A DNA stretch of 64,000 nucleotides from Pedobacter steynii (lineage in GTDB: Bacteria > Bacteroidota > Bacteroidia > Sphingobacteriales > Sphingobacteriaceae). Positions 53,001 to 61,712 of this stretch are shown one piece after another; positions within the stretch are counted from its first letter, which is position 1, and each line of letters starts with the position of its first letter. The position numbers and the translations under genes were made by a program. The notes under the pieces were generated by a model that saw nothing but the letters and a program-made list of their open reading frames with translations, was not told where the DNA came from and made no database searches. The DNA lies in NCBI RefSeq assembly GCF_900103665.1, contig NZ_FNGY01000007.1, forward strand, positions 124,001 through 188,000, read 5' to 3'.

Positions 53001-53760
53001 TTAATGCTCCTGCGGCATAAAAACCAGTACTTGAGCCATCCTCTGCAAATAAGCGAACCTGTTCAGCATCTGTATTTACCCTGGTTGCAACCTGCTTAAC
53101 TTTACCTGTTGAGATCTGCCAGTTGGCTCCAACTGCCCCTTGCTGCAAAATGGTTTGTGTTGGACTATTATCATAAATAGTTTGGGAATAGGGAGCGTTA
53201 TCCTTGGCATATTTACCGGAAGTATTGGATGTAGAATAAAAGGCCAGCTGGTCATTTACCGCAGTATTTTGAAATTGGCCCTGCGAATTCGCAGCATATG
53301 GCAAATAATTCGTGGATCGCCTTCCCGCCATATCATATTCATTGAACGTGACAATATCTGGTTTAGCTGCTGATCCTGCTCCTACAAATATTTCCTGCAA
53401 ATCCCTCCCAAGACCATCTAAATACTTCCGGCTAACCAGCTTTTGCTCTGGCGTCAGGGTCCAAAGATCTGCATCAGACTTAACGCCGCGGACTCTCACT
53501 ATTTGTGTTTCTATAAAAGCAGGCATTGTGATCTCCCTTGTAGGCCCGGGAGTCGAAGGTGGATTGCCAATCGCTGCAAAAAAAACAGACTGAGCACTTG
53601 AAATAAAATGAAACCCTGACTTCAATGTAACTGAATTACTTGCCAAATAAGATTTCCCTTCATATTGGGAAACCTCCTTAGATACAACGTATTCGATTTG
53701 TGCATTTACCTCTCTACCGAAAAGCAAAAGTGACAGTAAAATAAATAACTTAGTTTTCAT
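50008..53760 (-). CDS. Rhs/YD-repeat polymorphic toxin with hydrophobic tip
   Basis: A 1250-residue protein with signal peptide (ending EVNAQ). A Bacteroidota-specific N-terminal domain (DUF6443-like: RKYLDGLGRDLQEIFVGA, DIVTFNEYDMAGRRSTNYLPY) is followed by YD repeats and the Rhs core (IRDHLNNVRVSFEEGANGQ, YDPVLGRFNGIDPEAIKYSEF, SFSDPSGADP near residue 1000). The ~245-residue tip holds a low-complexity junction (GGTGGPGKLGG) and hydrophobic glycine-rich segments (AAGIVGVGITGYQYF, FGAIGFMGPIGATISIMYF) that suggest membrane insertion. It overlaps the upstream Rhs gene by 11 bases and the immunity gene by one. Export, perhaps by type IX secretion, is inferred. Confidence 0.88.
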   Translation of the reverse strand: MKTKLFILLSLLLFGREVNAQIEYVVSKEVSQYEGKSYLASNSVTLKSGFHFISSAQSVFFAAIGNPPSTPGPTREITMPAFIETQIVRVRGVKSDADLWTLTPEQKLVSRKYLDGLGRDLQEIFVGAGSAAKPDIVTFNEYDMAGRRSTNYLPYAANSQGQFQNTAVNDQLAFYSTSNTSGKYAKDNAPYSQTIYDNSPTQTILQQGAVGANWQISTGKVKQVATRVNTDAEQVRLFAEDGSSTGFYAAGALNVSEITDEEGQKMYLFADKEGKNILKRQLFEKTINGVYHQYKETYYLYSASGFQTSILPPNVVATLKSNGWNLTVADRESNIFRFIYDDEGRLIKQKRPSSTWVYIIYDQLDRPVLIQNGLLRAANKWCFTKYDALNRPVMEGIMQDNQRLSYEDMKGFVDTFNYSDPSVPFCEERGSGIEGYTNLSFPTSINSNALLSVTYYDNYDIDNNGTDNYSYTAQGLGTEEGVQGSVQGKISVIKNRIVGTTNWMEKVLFYNIEGDLIQQKSNNSINLQLNDAITHVYNFDGTKKKSVTKKNTDTEQRVIEANIYDKAGRLAETSHQVNSGPVVTLASYSYNELGQLTDRNLHKLANNSFLQSVDYRYNIRGWLSRINNPTLSTDDYNEESNDVFGMELLYEGQGEIGNTGRYDGLISGMKWKTKMANHSFNELERAYTYTYDKLGQLNDAVFKARQGAAWNYMTDAFSEKEIKYDLNGNITSLRRFSWSISTQSSLEIDHLSYTYDVLNKDQLAQVSDSEGAAGGVGFKDLASESKEYEFNDDGNLIKDKNKGISYTYNEIGKVSRMSYISDPSKYIEFNYVSSGERIKKLVYQSGNLLKQQDYLDGFLYENSVLSAITNAEGRVRISAGNVKYEYFIRDHLNNVRVSFEEGANGQAEVRQEGSYYAFGMQHAPLSKPGNPNTALFNGGSEWLADFDNDPDLYNTFFRQYDPVLGRFNGIDPEAIKYSEFSAYQFVFNNPISFSDPSGADPRFDKLISEMLERYQDGGTGGPGKLGGTWTSDGRIHDFSNSNEAFDAGVRYNDMFSSWSYTSVGGIGSLWGNSQVQNSGGYTPTGIMLKEVNITAQKKSTSSANPRGIKKYFDAHNGDIGNYLAGIGYTTGAAGNWAGNIIKSRSLYGAPGATTIIRTPVANVHVPTRALRATGTAFKTLGTAAGIVGVGITGYQYFNGQITGTEAAVDLAFGAIGFMGPIGATISIMYFGGKFAYESISGKPLFDKPTQ

Positions 53761-56700
53761 TCGGCGGAGGGCAATTAGACTGACTTTTATAATAATTTAT
53801 AGAGATGGCATTAGAGAAACCTTCAATTCCGCAAGCAACGGATCTCACTAAACAACGAATTTCATAAGTTCCCTCACTCAAAGTTTGCTGGTACCGGTTA
53901 CTCGTCTCACCCAATGGTACCCAATTGTCATTACGAAATATCTGCCACTCATAAGTATAATTGTTGGACGATGAACAACCGTCGGCATTTGTAACGTACA
54001 AAAACACACCGCTAAACGGTGGTGGATATAATGACGTGGAACAATTCCCATATTCCGTACCATACACCCCACAAAGATCTTTGGTGATTTCTCCGGAAGC
54101 ACAGATTGTAATATTCAAAGGAAGTGTATAAACACGGCTGTAAGTCTGCGTTCCAAGTTCAGGGTGACTGGCAGTAAGGGTAACCGTATAGGGCCCTCCC
54201 ACCGGAAAAGTATGGTTAACCTGGAGATCATAGGTTTCCAATTGTGTCCCATCTCCAAAGTTCCAATTGTATTTAACGCCGGAAAGACAATTGTTTTCTG
54301 TAGCAAAAACAGTTGGCACATTCGCTTTTGGTGCGTAGGCTCCATGACTAAAATGAGCGGAGAGTGTAGCCGAGGTAGTATTGTAATTTTGATACCTGTT
54401 ATATTTTATGATGTTTTTATCTCCATCCTTTACATAGGTTGGTCTCCCTTTAGCATCATATTCGTAGAACATCGTTTTACCTGATGAATTTATTTCTGAA
54501 GCTTTTCCGTAGGGAAAATGGTAGGTACTCAATATATAGTTCACTTGTTGCGGACAAAAGACGATATCATCAATTTTGACTGCCTGTGAAGATTGTAATT
54601 TTATGACTGAATTTACCGGCAAAGCTGACACATCAATCTGTTTTTGATAAAAAACATATTTACCTGGCACGTTACAATTAATTGTTGTGACTATAGCATT
54701 GTTTAAGAGCACATTGATCGTAGATACATTATCGCATTTTGCCCATACAGATAAGGTATAAAATCTGGCACCTGCCGGCTTTACAAAACTCTTATAAAAA
54801 GCATTGCCATTTCTCAGTAAACCAGCACGGGTATCAGTATAACCATCCAAACTATAATCCCCATGCCCAATTGAATTTTCAACAAGAAAATCTTTATCAT
54901 AGGCAATATTTACGGATTCAGCACCAATAAACTCTGCTATCGGGGTGTTTAACGGAGCAAGATATTTAAGCGTTTTTTTAACACGGTTCTCCGTAATTGT
55001 TTGGGGTTGATTGTAATAATTATGATCGTCGAACTCTTGTTTTGTACGAAAACTACTGTTGTAAACCAAAGACTTACCGGTTTGTCCTGCAACAGCCGTC
55101 AAACTACTAAAATTGTCAACACCAGCAATGGAATTAAATACTTTATACACTGCTGAAACTGGAAAATTAGTTACCGGGTTTTTCTTATATAAGGTTAATT
55201 CACCCTTATAGGTTTTAAATCCAGGTTCCTGATCCTGTTTGATTTTCAGGAGTTGTTCGACAACGGCGTTTTTGATATTGTTTTTATTTAACAGATATAT
55301 GCCTTCTACGAAAGGATCAGCATCTGAAGACTGAAATGCAAAATCTCCACTATAGGTATAATACACCTGATTCACCGCATTATTACTGTTCAACACCGTT
55401 TTTGTTCTTACTCCCCGTCCAGGTGCAGAATTGTCGTAGGCCGTTTCCAATACCTGCGTACCTACCCCAGATCCTGAATCGTAATTTGTTTCTTTTTCCT
55501 TTTTAAGGATTTTTGAATTGACAGAAATCGCATACCTGCTAAACATGAAATTTCCATAAACATGCTCGAAGGCCAAACCATAAATCTGCTCATTTGAATT
55601 ATAATCCTCGTATTCATAATCCAATATTTTTACAGGGACATTCGATTCAGAAAATAACTTTGCCTGTAGTAATAATCCTGAGGAATAACCAAACGTCTCT
55701 TTATAGGAAAAGGGATACTTACCAAAACCTTTTTTTACAGGAAGCCCGGCCTCTTTAGGAACATTGCATTTAGAAGCGGCGTATACTGCGCTATTATTAT
55801 CCTGCGTCCATAGATTAGCCGGAATCGAATAATAATATTCTGTTCTGCCAGCCATACTTCCCTTGACGGTGACGTACGCATAATGTACATCATGATTCTC
55901 ATCAGACAGATCTTCCTTACTTACCAACGTGTGGTATTTCCAATAGTCAGCTGACTGAGCTGAACACAATCCCAATATCTGTTGATTTGATAAAATAACT
56001 GAAGTTGACGGATTGTGGGAGTAATTGGTGGTTAAAGCAAATTGAGGTAATGAAAGAATTGTACCGGATGTCCTGCTTTGTCCGGGTATATTGTAAGAAT
56101 ACTCATCTGTGATGGATTTTTCAGGGGAGATCCCATCAAAGTGAATGATCTTCTTTATTCGAACTCCTGCTCCTTTTACTTCAGCATTCCCGTCCTCATC
56201 CCAAAAACTGTTAGTCTCATATTCAAATGTAGCGCTTCCTCCTGTTGGATAAGTCATCTTAGACATCACCCCGACCTTAAGGGCATCTTCGTCTATGGGT
56301 GTAGTAGCCCCTCCTATTGCATAATTTTCGCCCTGGTAATTAGGGATCGGATATGGACGATAGATATCCTTTGAACCTGCCATTCCGGGATAAACGAATA
56401 ATGGTAATCCCAATGGATTATTATGGAGATTCCCCCAAGCATCACATCTGGTCACATCGGGCCGAGCCGGTAAAACATCCTGCCCGGCCCCTGGCGCAAG
56501 GCCATTATAATTAAAAGCGTATAATTTCGTACTACAACCACCTGCAACTTCAGTGATCGACTCGAGAATAAAACGAGCAGGACCAACCTCTCTTTTATTT
56601 AGAATGATGGTACTCAGTGTCGCGTCACCATCAACAATAGCAAAATCCGATATTCCGTTAAAGCCTCTGTTTATTTTAAAAGATTGCCTGTTATTACTAT

Positions 56701-57709
56701 TATCAATAGAGACAAGTTTATAAGGATTCCTGATTTCCACTGTTTTATTAACAGATACCCCATTCACAATATTATCTGTCGTACTGGTTTCCGGGTTAGT
56801 ATAATCATATGTAAAATGTATCGAACTCGTATTGCCAGGGGCATATATATTGTCCAGATACCAGGTATTCACATAAGAAACAGGCTCTTTAAACTGAAGA
56901 TACTCCCTGTTAAAAAGGTCATAGCTCTCATATTCTCTGTAAATGGATTTGGTAACCTTAGATGCCGTCATGAAGACGTATTTAACTCCTGCAGCGGTTG
57001 TAAGCACAAAATGAGGATCAGCAGCAGCTGAAGGTTGATTAAATTCTACTTTAATGTCCTGAGCAGGAATCACTTTAAAATTATTGTTGTTATCAATAAT
57101 GAGTGTACAATTTAAACCAGGCGCGTTGACTACAAACCTATCCGGCTCCGTATCCCTGATATACGGATACATACTTAGAATATTATTATAATTTACACCT
57201 TCATCAGCACAGGTTGATTCATTATTATCGTCTGATATCTGAAAATTCTGGGGTACCGTATGATTATTCTGCCCCATCCAACCAGTACCAATTGCATTTC
57301 CCGTTGGTTTGAATTCATCCGGCAAACCTTTCAATATCCGCTCGATGGTTCCACCAGCATCTAAAGACCAACCCATCCCAACCTCACCGTCTCCTTGCTT
57401 CACCTTTACAGATTGCGCCTCATACCTTAGTGCAACTGGATGAACCAGCCCACTTATTCCAAAATCAATCAGGGGAATTTTAACAATGGCCGTTCCTTTA
57501 AAATTATTCACCGACACCTCCTTTTGAGCCCTTAGACCAGTTCCTGCAAATAACAGGATCAGAAATGTTAAGAATAGCACCCTTCCTGAACTGTCGAGAT
57601 CCCCATTGTAATTCCCTTTATACCTGGTATAGGAAGACGTTAATTTCATCCAAATTGAACGGGAAATAATTCGGAAGACAAGCGCAATAGATATTAAGGT
57701 TTCTTTCAT
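53750..57709 (-). CDS. Large Rhs-partner protein with PKD domain
   Basis: A 1319-residue protein. The N-terminus has a signal-like helix at about residues 43-62 (VLFLTFLILLFAGTGLRAQ); an internal ATG at 57649 would shorten the leader. The next part has the SpvB/TcB-like opening (VKQGDGEVGMGWSLDAGGTIER) and long beta stretches. One YD-like motif (MFYEYDAKGRPTYVKDGDKN) lies near 1090, a PKD domain near 1130-1190 (YNWNFGDGTQ, VNHTFPVGGPYTVTLTASHP) and an Ig-like end with Cys pairs. It probably builds the first part of a two-protein Rhs shell, like the B and C parts of Tc toxins. Confidence 0.8.
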   Translation of the reverse strand: MKETLISIALVFRIISRSIWMKLTSSYTRYKGNYNGDLDSSGRVLFLTFLILLFAGTGLRAQKEVSVNNFKGTAIVKIPLIDFGISGLVHPVALRYEAQSVKVKQGDGEVGMGWSLDAGGTIERILKGLPDEFKPTGNAIGTGWMGQNNHTVPQNFQISDDNNESTCADEGVNYNNILSMYPYIRDTEPDRFVVNAPGLNCTLIIDNNNNFKVIPAQDIKVEFNQPSAAADPHFVLTTAAGVKYVFMTASKVTKSIYREYESYDLFNREYLQFKEPVSYVNTWYLDNIYAPGNTSSIHFTYDYTNPETSTTDNIVNGVSVNKTVEIRNPYKLVSIDNSNNRQSFKINRGFNGISDFAIVDGDATLSTIILNKREVGPARFILESITEVAGGCSTKLYAFNYNGLAPGAGQDVLPARPDVTRCDAWGNLHNNPLGLPLFVYPGMAGSKDIYRPYPIPNYQGENYAIGGATTPIDEDALKVGVMSKMTYPTGGSATFEYETNSFWDEDGNAEVKGAGVRIKKIIHFDGISPEKSITDEYSYNIPGQSRTSGTILSLPQFALTTNYSHNPSTSVILSNQQILGLCSAQSADYWKYHTLVSKEDLSDENHDVHYAYVTVKGSMAGRTEYYYSIPANLWTQDNNSAVYAASKCNVPKEAGLPVKKGFGKYPFSYKETFGYSSGLLLQAKLFSESNVPVKILDYEYEDYNSNEQIYGLAFEHVYGNFMFSRYAISVNSKILKKEKETNYDSGSGVGTQVLETAYDNSAPGRGVRTKTVLNSNNAVNQVYYTYSGDFAFQSSDADPFVEGIYLLNKNNIKNAVVEQLLKIKQDQEPGFKTYKGELTLYKKNPVTNFPVSAVYKVFNSIAGVDNFSSLTAVAGQTGKSLVYNSSFRTKQEFDDHNYYNQPQTITENRVKKTLKYLAPLNTPIAEFIGAESVNIAYDKDFLVENSIGHGDYSLDGYTDTRAGLLRNGNAFYKSFVKPAGARFYTLSVWAKCDNVSTINVLLNNAIVTTINCNVPGKYVFYQKQIDVSALPVNSVIKLQSSQAVKIDDIVFCPQQVNYILSTYHFPYGKASEINSSGKTMFYEYDAKGRPTYVKDGDKNIIKYNRYQNYNTTSATLSAHFSHGAYAPKANVPTVFATENNCLSGVKYNWNFGDGTQLETYDLQVNHTFPVGGPYTVTLTASHPELGTQTYSRVYTLPLNITICASGEITKDLCGVYGTEYGNCSTSLYPPPFSGVFLYVTNADGCSSSNNYTYEWQIFRNDNWVPLGETSNRYQQTLSEGTYEIRCLVRSVACGIEGFSNAISINYYKSQSNCPPPNEN

Positions 57710-57713
57710 AAAT

Positions 57714-57732
57714 GTGGTGTATAACGCACCAC
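57714..57732. promoter_or_regulatory. Small inverted repeat at Rhs operon start
   Basis: GTGGTG (57714-57719) and CACCAC (57727-57732) with a 7-base loop, immediately upstream of the first codon of the Rhs operon. It could be a leader hairpin or an operator. The other 220 bases up to 57954 are AT-rich and hold no gene that I can see. Confidence 0.35.
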
Positions 57733-57954
57733 CTAAGAGAATACAAGATTCCCTTTAATGTGAGGATGCGTTAAATTAAAACAAGTGTAATTAACTGAGG
57801 CGAAGTTAATTAAACAACAATACAAAGCAAATAAAAATTACATTCTTTTAATTAGAGAACTCCATTTTCACCAATTATAAAAAAAACTTGCCGTATATAG
57901 TAAAAAACAAAGTAAACACCTGATTTCTTCAAGAATTAAATCACATTAAGAAAT

Positions 57955-58257
57955 TTAAATCTTAGAGCGGCCAAAATAAAGAATCAAGTCCTTCTGTAGA
58001 ATCTCTTTCATCCATAGATTGAATCCAACACACCGGACATCTATAACGTTGTTTTTTATAGAACATTTTCCTAGTTGGTATTCCTTCGCCGGTTCCGGGA
58101 ATCTTAATGTGAAATAATTTTTATATTGATCAATGACAGATGAAAATAAGCGTTTTTCTATATTTGATTCTGCTGAAGCTTTAGCATCAAAAAAGTAAAT
58201 ATTAGGTAGTTTATTTCTTAATGTTTTACAAAAAAACTCTTCATCTTCAATAGTCAT
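57955..58257 (-). pseudogene. Truncated, frameshifted copy of the 216-residue gene
   Basis: The middle aligns with 59637-60287 (YFTLRFPEPAKEYQLGKCSI, KNNVIDVRCVGFNLW). After NLW the copy has TGGATG where the intact gene has TGGGATG: one G is missing (plus-strand CC instead of CCC at about 58011). In the shifted frame the family end reappears (DERDSTEGLDSLFW). The first ~40 residues are unrelated. Likely dead. Confidence 0.75.
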
Positions 58258-58298
58258 AAAGAATTCTAATTGTCTTGTTTTTTCATATCCAATATAGA

Positions 58299-58410
58299 TT
58301 AATACGAATGGATTTTCCCTACTTCCGGATCATTATATCTAAATCTATTATAACCAAGCCCAGTCTCTTCATCTATATACTGACCCTGATATAGCTGATT
58401 AAATGGTCTT
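58299..58410 (-). pseudogene. Displaced Rhs core end (DPEAG type)
   Basis: The minus strand reads NQLYQGQYIDEETGLGYNRF, then RYNDPEVGKIHSY and a stop. It matches the core of the Rhs gene at 61713-64000 (LYQGQYIDEETGLAYNRFRYYDPEAG), not the Bacteroidota-type core at 50 kb. Stops lie just upstream. It is the leftover of a tip-exchange event: the scar of another Rhs C-terminus in front of the 57955 fragment. Confidence 0.8.
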
Positions 58411-58512
58411 TTTTATCAACTCCTCTTGAAGAAATAATTTTTAAAAGTTTTCGTTTCAAGCATATTAGACAAGGCTTCAAGTTGAGTGGGTAGTTAAGCC
58501 ACTCATTTCCAG

Positions 58513-59610
58513 CTACGAAATTAAAAGGGGTTCATCTGATTCAGAAATGAACTCTTCCATATCAATTAGTGGAAGGAATAAATTATCTGTTGTTGTTTGA
58601 CTAGGTAAATAAGCTGGATCCTTTGTATCGTTTTTCAGATTCGATTTTAATCTCAACAAACAAATCTCGCCATTGACAGATGAGCATGCATACAAATCTG
58701 TATTTCCTAATCTGGAAAGTGAGACGGAGGGAGATCCATTACATTTAAATGATTCAACAATCTTTCCTGTGTTGATTTCTAAGGTGACAACATCGCCGTT
58801 AAAATAAGGCACATAAATAAAGTTCTCGTCTTTAAATTCGATATCACTATTAAACGAAATACCATTTGTATCGCCCCAAGGTTCAGGAATGTCCAATCCG
58901 TTATCATCAATAAATTCATCAATGATATTAAGGGATGGAAATTCATTAATTTGGTAGCTAAATGGCGGGTATCCACCACCAATTATCAATCTATCTCCTC
59001 CTAAGTCAAAAGTAAACACTCCAGGAGCAAAGAGGGTATTGATATATTTTTTATATAACCTAATTTCACTACCTTTTAATTCAAAAAAACGTATTTTTCC
59101 TGTATCTTCTGAATCTGTTATCAGTACAGCAATAATATGTCCACCGGGGTGGACGCAGATTTGCTTTGTATATATTTCAGTAAGAGCTATTCCATGATTA
59201 ACCGGTTTTAATGTATCGAGGTTAAAAAATTCAAGCCTAAACGAACCCAAATTAGCTGCAATTAACAGATTCCGTTGTGTGATAGTCGAGATACATGAAT
59301 ATCCACTTAAATCTGAGTCCAAGCTGTTTATTTTTACTTCGCCACAATTTCTCAAAACCTTTCTTCCTTTGAAATCCCATTCAATAATTTCAGATTTTAA
59401 ACCCGCAAACCAAATTGAGTCAGCCTCGCCAAAACATCCATCAAGAATTATGAATTCCAAATCATGGTAATATAATACTTCTAACCCCTTTTCATTACTT
59501 TCTAACAGGACAAATTCAGAAGAGTTGTCAAATAAAACTAAAAGTATATTTTCATTCGATTTTGATTTAATAACTCTTTTTTCAAGTTTAATTTTAGCTA
59601 AAATTTCCAT
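58513..59610 (-). CDS. Cytoplasmic beta-propeller protein in toxin island
   Basis: A 365-residue protein without signal peptide, with WD40-like blades (SIWFAGLKSEIIEWDFKGRKVL, NLLIAANLGSFRLEFFNLDTLKPV, HIIAVLITDSEDTGKIRFFELKG, FIYVPYFNGDVVTLEINTGKIVESF). It lies among immunity genes between two Rhs remnants, 26 bases after the 216-residue gene. It may be an immunity protein of propeller type; no family is recognised. Confidence 0.65.
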   Translation of the reverse strand: MEILAKIKLEKRVIKSKSNENILLVLFDNSSEFVLLESNEKGLEVLYYHDLEFIILDGCFGEADSIWFAGLKSEIIEWDFKGRKVLRNCGEVKINSLDSDLSGYSCISTITQRNLLIAANLGSFRLEFFNLDTLKPVNHGIALTEIYTKQICVHPGGHIIAVLITDSEDTGKIRFFELKGSEIRLYKKYINTLFAPGVFTFDLGGDRLIIGGGYPPFSYQINEFPSLNIIDEFIDDNGLDIPEPWGDTNGISFNSDIEFKDENFIYVPYFNGDVVTLEINTGKIVESFKCNGSPSVSLSRLGNTDLYACSSVNGEICLLRLKSNLKNDTKDPAYLPSQTTTDNLFLPLIDMEEFISESDEPLLIS

Positions 59611-59636
59611 TATCAGAATTATTGGTATAAAAACAC

Positions 59637-60287
59637 CTATCGATCTCTAAGTCCTATTTCAATTAACTTCGATGCTACATCCAATATGTTAGGTGGTAAG
59701 TTTAGTGCCCATTCATAATCAAAGCCCTCGGTAGAATCCGTCTCATCCCATAGATTAGATCCAACACATCGAATATAAATAATGTTATTTTTAATAAAAC
59801 ATTCGCCTAGTTGATACTCTCTTGCCGGTTCCGGGAATCTTAATGTCAAATAGCTTCTATACTGATTGTAACCAATAACAATCAACTTGCCCTTGACTTC
59901 ATTCTGAATGGAAAGACGTAAATTATTTTCTTCAAATTCTATTTCCAGAAAATCCTGTGCCTTATCAATTTGAACATTACTTTGATTTATTTCTCTTAAA
60001 AGTTCAGCAACATAAATACCACCCGGATACTTTGAAAAATCAACTATAAAATGGGTGTCTTTTTTTTTGTAAAATGAATTAAAGATAAAGTATCTCTGAT
60101 CTTTAATTTCAATACCTTCAATAGGCACTAAACTCTCGTCTTGATAAGGTGTCTCGTCTACCATCATCTTACCTTTCCATAGACGAAAAACCTCCCCGAG
60201 ATTTATATCCAAATAGGCATTGGTCCAGTTTGGGTTATATTTTAAAACTAATATTTCGGCCTTCTTCTTAACATTTTTTTTATCCAT
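59637..60287 (-). CDS. Hypothetical protein, immunity-like
   Basis: A 216-residue cytoplasmic protein (WTNAYLDINLGEVFRLWKGKMM, FIVDFSKYPGGIYVAELLREIN, YLTLRFPEPAREYQLGECFI, CVGSNLWDETDSTEGFDYEWALNLPP). A partial, frameshifted copy is at 57955. Duplication inside the toxin island and the lack of other context suggest an immunity role. Confidence 0.6.
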   Translation of the reverse strand: MDKKNVKKKAEILVLKYNPNWTNAYLDINLGEVFRLWKGKMMVDETPYQDESLVPIEGIEIKDQRYFIFNSFYKKKDTHFIVDFSKYPGGIYVAELLREINQSNVQIDKAQDFLEIEFEENNLRLSIQNEVKGKLIVIGYNQYRSYLTLRFPEPAREYQLGECFIKNNIIYIRCVGSNLWDETDSTEGFDYEWALNLPPNILDVASKLIEIGLRDR

Positions 60288-60394
60288 ATTTTAAGTGGAC
60301 TGCAAAATTCCCATAGTTGTATAAACATATCTATAGACTAATCTCTTTTTTATTTTTTTCAAGAAATCACCCACATACCTGTTTTTTTTCAATT

Positions 60395-60841
60395 TTATCG
60401 AATCAATTCTTGAAAAACTTTCGTCAAATAAAATAACAACTTTTCAAAGGAACCTCTTGAGGTCGTAACAATGCTACAAGTCTCTGCTTCAGGATCAACC
60501 TCTAAATCACCAACTAAATCTTGATCTAGCTTTTCTATTTCGTTCATTAAGAATTCCGTCCAACCATACCCATTTTCATCAAACCCTTTTGAAGAAACAA
60601 TGCTATTCAATCTTTCAAACTCCTGACTACTTGGACTAAATTGAAAAGAAAATAAAAGATCACCATCTTCTGACTCTCCCTCAACTAAATCCACATTTAT
60701 AAAAAAAGGCAAAAATTCTTCTGATTCCCACTCTCCCTCTTCTTCCAAAATACGATGAAGATCAGAAGGTAAATTCAACGTACAAAAGTCTATTTTGTTT
60801 ATTAGCATACCTATTGCATTTAGAACAGAAAGAACTTGCAT
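60395..60841 (-). CDS. Imm51-like immunity protein
   Basis: A 148-residue acidic protein. The second half follows the Imm51 pattern as I remember it: GYGWTEFLMNEIEKLDQDL then LEVDPEAETCSIVTTSRGSFEKLLFYLTKVF. Imm51 proteins are found beside Rhs-type toxins. The ATG at 60841 overlaps the upstream gene by 22 bases; an alternative ATG at 60808 avoids that overlap. It is two genes away from the deaminase-tipped Rhs gene, so it may be an immunity gene left from an earlier tip. Confidence 0.55.
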   Translation of the reverse strand: MQVLSVLNAIGMLINKIDFCTLNLPSDLHRILEEEGEWESEEFLPFFINVDLVEGESEDGDLLFSFQFSPSSQEFERLNSIVSSKGFDENGYGWTEFLMNEIEKLDQDLVGDLEVDPEAETCSIVTTSRGSFEKLLFYLTKVFQELIR

Positions 60842-61344
60842 TCTTCAATTGTCGCAGGATGATTAAAACTATTTATATATTCATAGTCCAATCCTTTTTT
60901 TAGTTCGTCTAATTCCGATTTTTCTATTTTTTTTGAAATAAGGATTAAAAATGAGCCAAACGCATCATATACAATATTTGCGTAATCTGCAGGCGAAATA
61001 TCCTTATCCATCTCCTTAGATGCCACCCTTATATTGGCAAATTTCAGATTGCCTTGCTGATTTAATTTCGATTCAGGTCTAAACTTATTAGCATCCGTAT
61101 TAAAGGGTGAATCGGTGAAAAATTTATGAATTTCCGGATTAAATTTATTTAAATCTAATGTCACACTATAGCTGTATTTTTCATCAGTCATTACCTTCTT
61201 TTGCACTAGCAAATTATCGAAAATATATTGCCATATATACTCCCTCACTTCAGAAGAGATTTTAGGACTATTCTCTAATTCAGCTCTTTCTACCATTGTA
61301 CGAACTTCTACTTTTTGCATTTTTAATATTATAGCATTCATCAT
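60820..61344 (-). CDS. Hypothetical protein in toxin/immunity operon
   Basis: A 174-residue protein without signal or membrane helix (SPKISSEVREYIWQYIFDNLLVQ, YSYSVTLDLNKFNPEIHKFF, DYANIVYDAFGSFLILISKK). Its start abuts the stop of the 61345 gene; another ATG at 61320 is possible. It does not match a family that I know. Operon position suggests an immunity or accessory role. Confidence 0.6.
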   Translation of the reverse strand: MMNAIILKMQKVEVRTMVERAELENSPKISSEVREYIWQYIFDNLLVQKKVMTDEKYSYSVTLDLNKFNPEIHKFFTDSPFNTDANKFRPESKLNQQGNLKFANIRVASKEMDKDISPADYANIVYDAFGSFLILISKKIEKSELDELKKGLDYEYINSFNHPATIEECKFFLF

Positions 61345-61689
61345 CTATTCTTCCTTATAACTCTTCAATACACTCAATGCATTTAACAAATAATCAGAGT
61401 CATATTCAGATGAAGAGCTCACAATCAGCGGAACAGAAGCTTCATTATTACCTTTGAGTATTTGACCTACAATAAAAAAAATAGAGTCTGAATCTCTGTA
61501 AAATTCAAATTCTGTTTTCAAAAACTGCATATAATTACTCTGATCAGAGAATTCGATGTGTACCTCTTCTTCATACAAAACCGATGATAAAGACAGGTAT
61601 TCACCATTGTTGCCTACAAACGTAATTTGAATAAATTCATCCCAATTTTCAAATTCACTATAAACTATAGAATTAAAATTAAAGTCCAT
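61345..61689 (-). CDS. Candidate immunity protein for deaminase-tipped Rhs
   Basis: About 114 residues from the ATG at 61689, which lies 23 bases after the Rhs stop; a longer frame would overlap the toxin. It is acidic and Ser-rich (MDFNFNSIVYSEFENWDEFI, GEYLSLSSVLYEEEVHIEFS, SVPLIVSSSSEYDSDYLLNALSVL). The gene immediately behind a toxin tip is normally its immunity gene, and an acidic protein suits a nucleic-acid-acting toxin. The assignment rests on position. Confidence 0.6.
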   Translation of the reverse strand: MDFNFNSIVYSEFENWDEFIQITFVGNNGEYLSLSSVLYEEEVHIEFSDQSNYMQFLKTEFEFYRDSDSIFFIVGQILKGNNEASVPLIVSSSSEYDSDYLLNALSVLKSYKEE

Positions 61690-61712
61690 TACCATTATTT
61701 TAGTTACATTAT

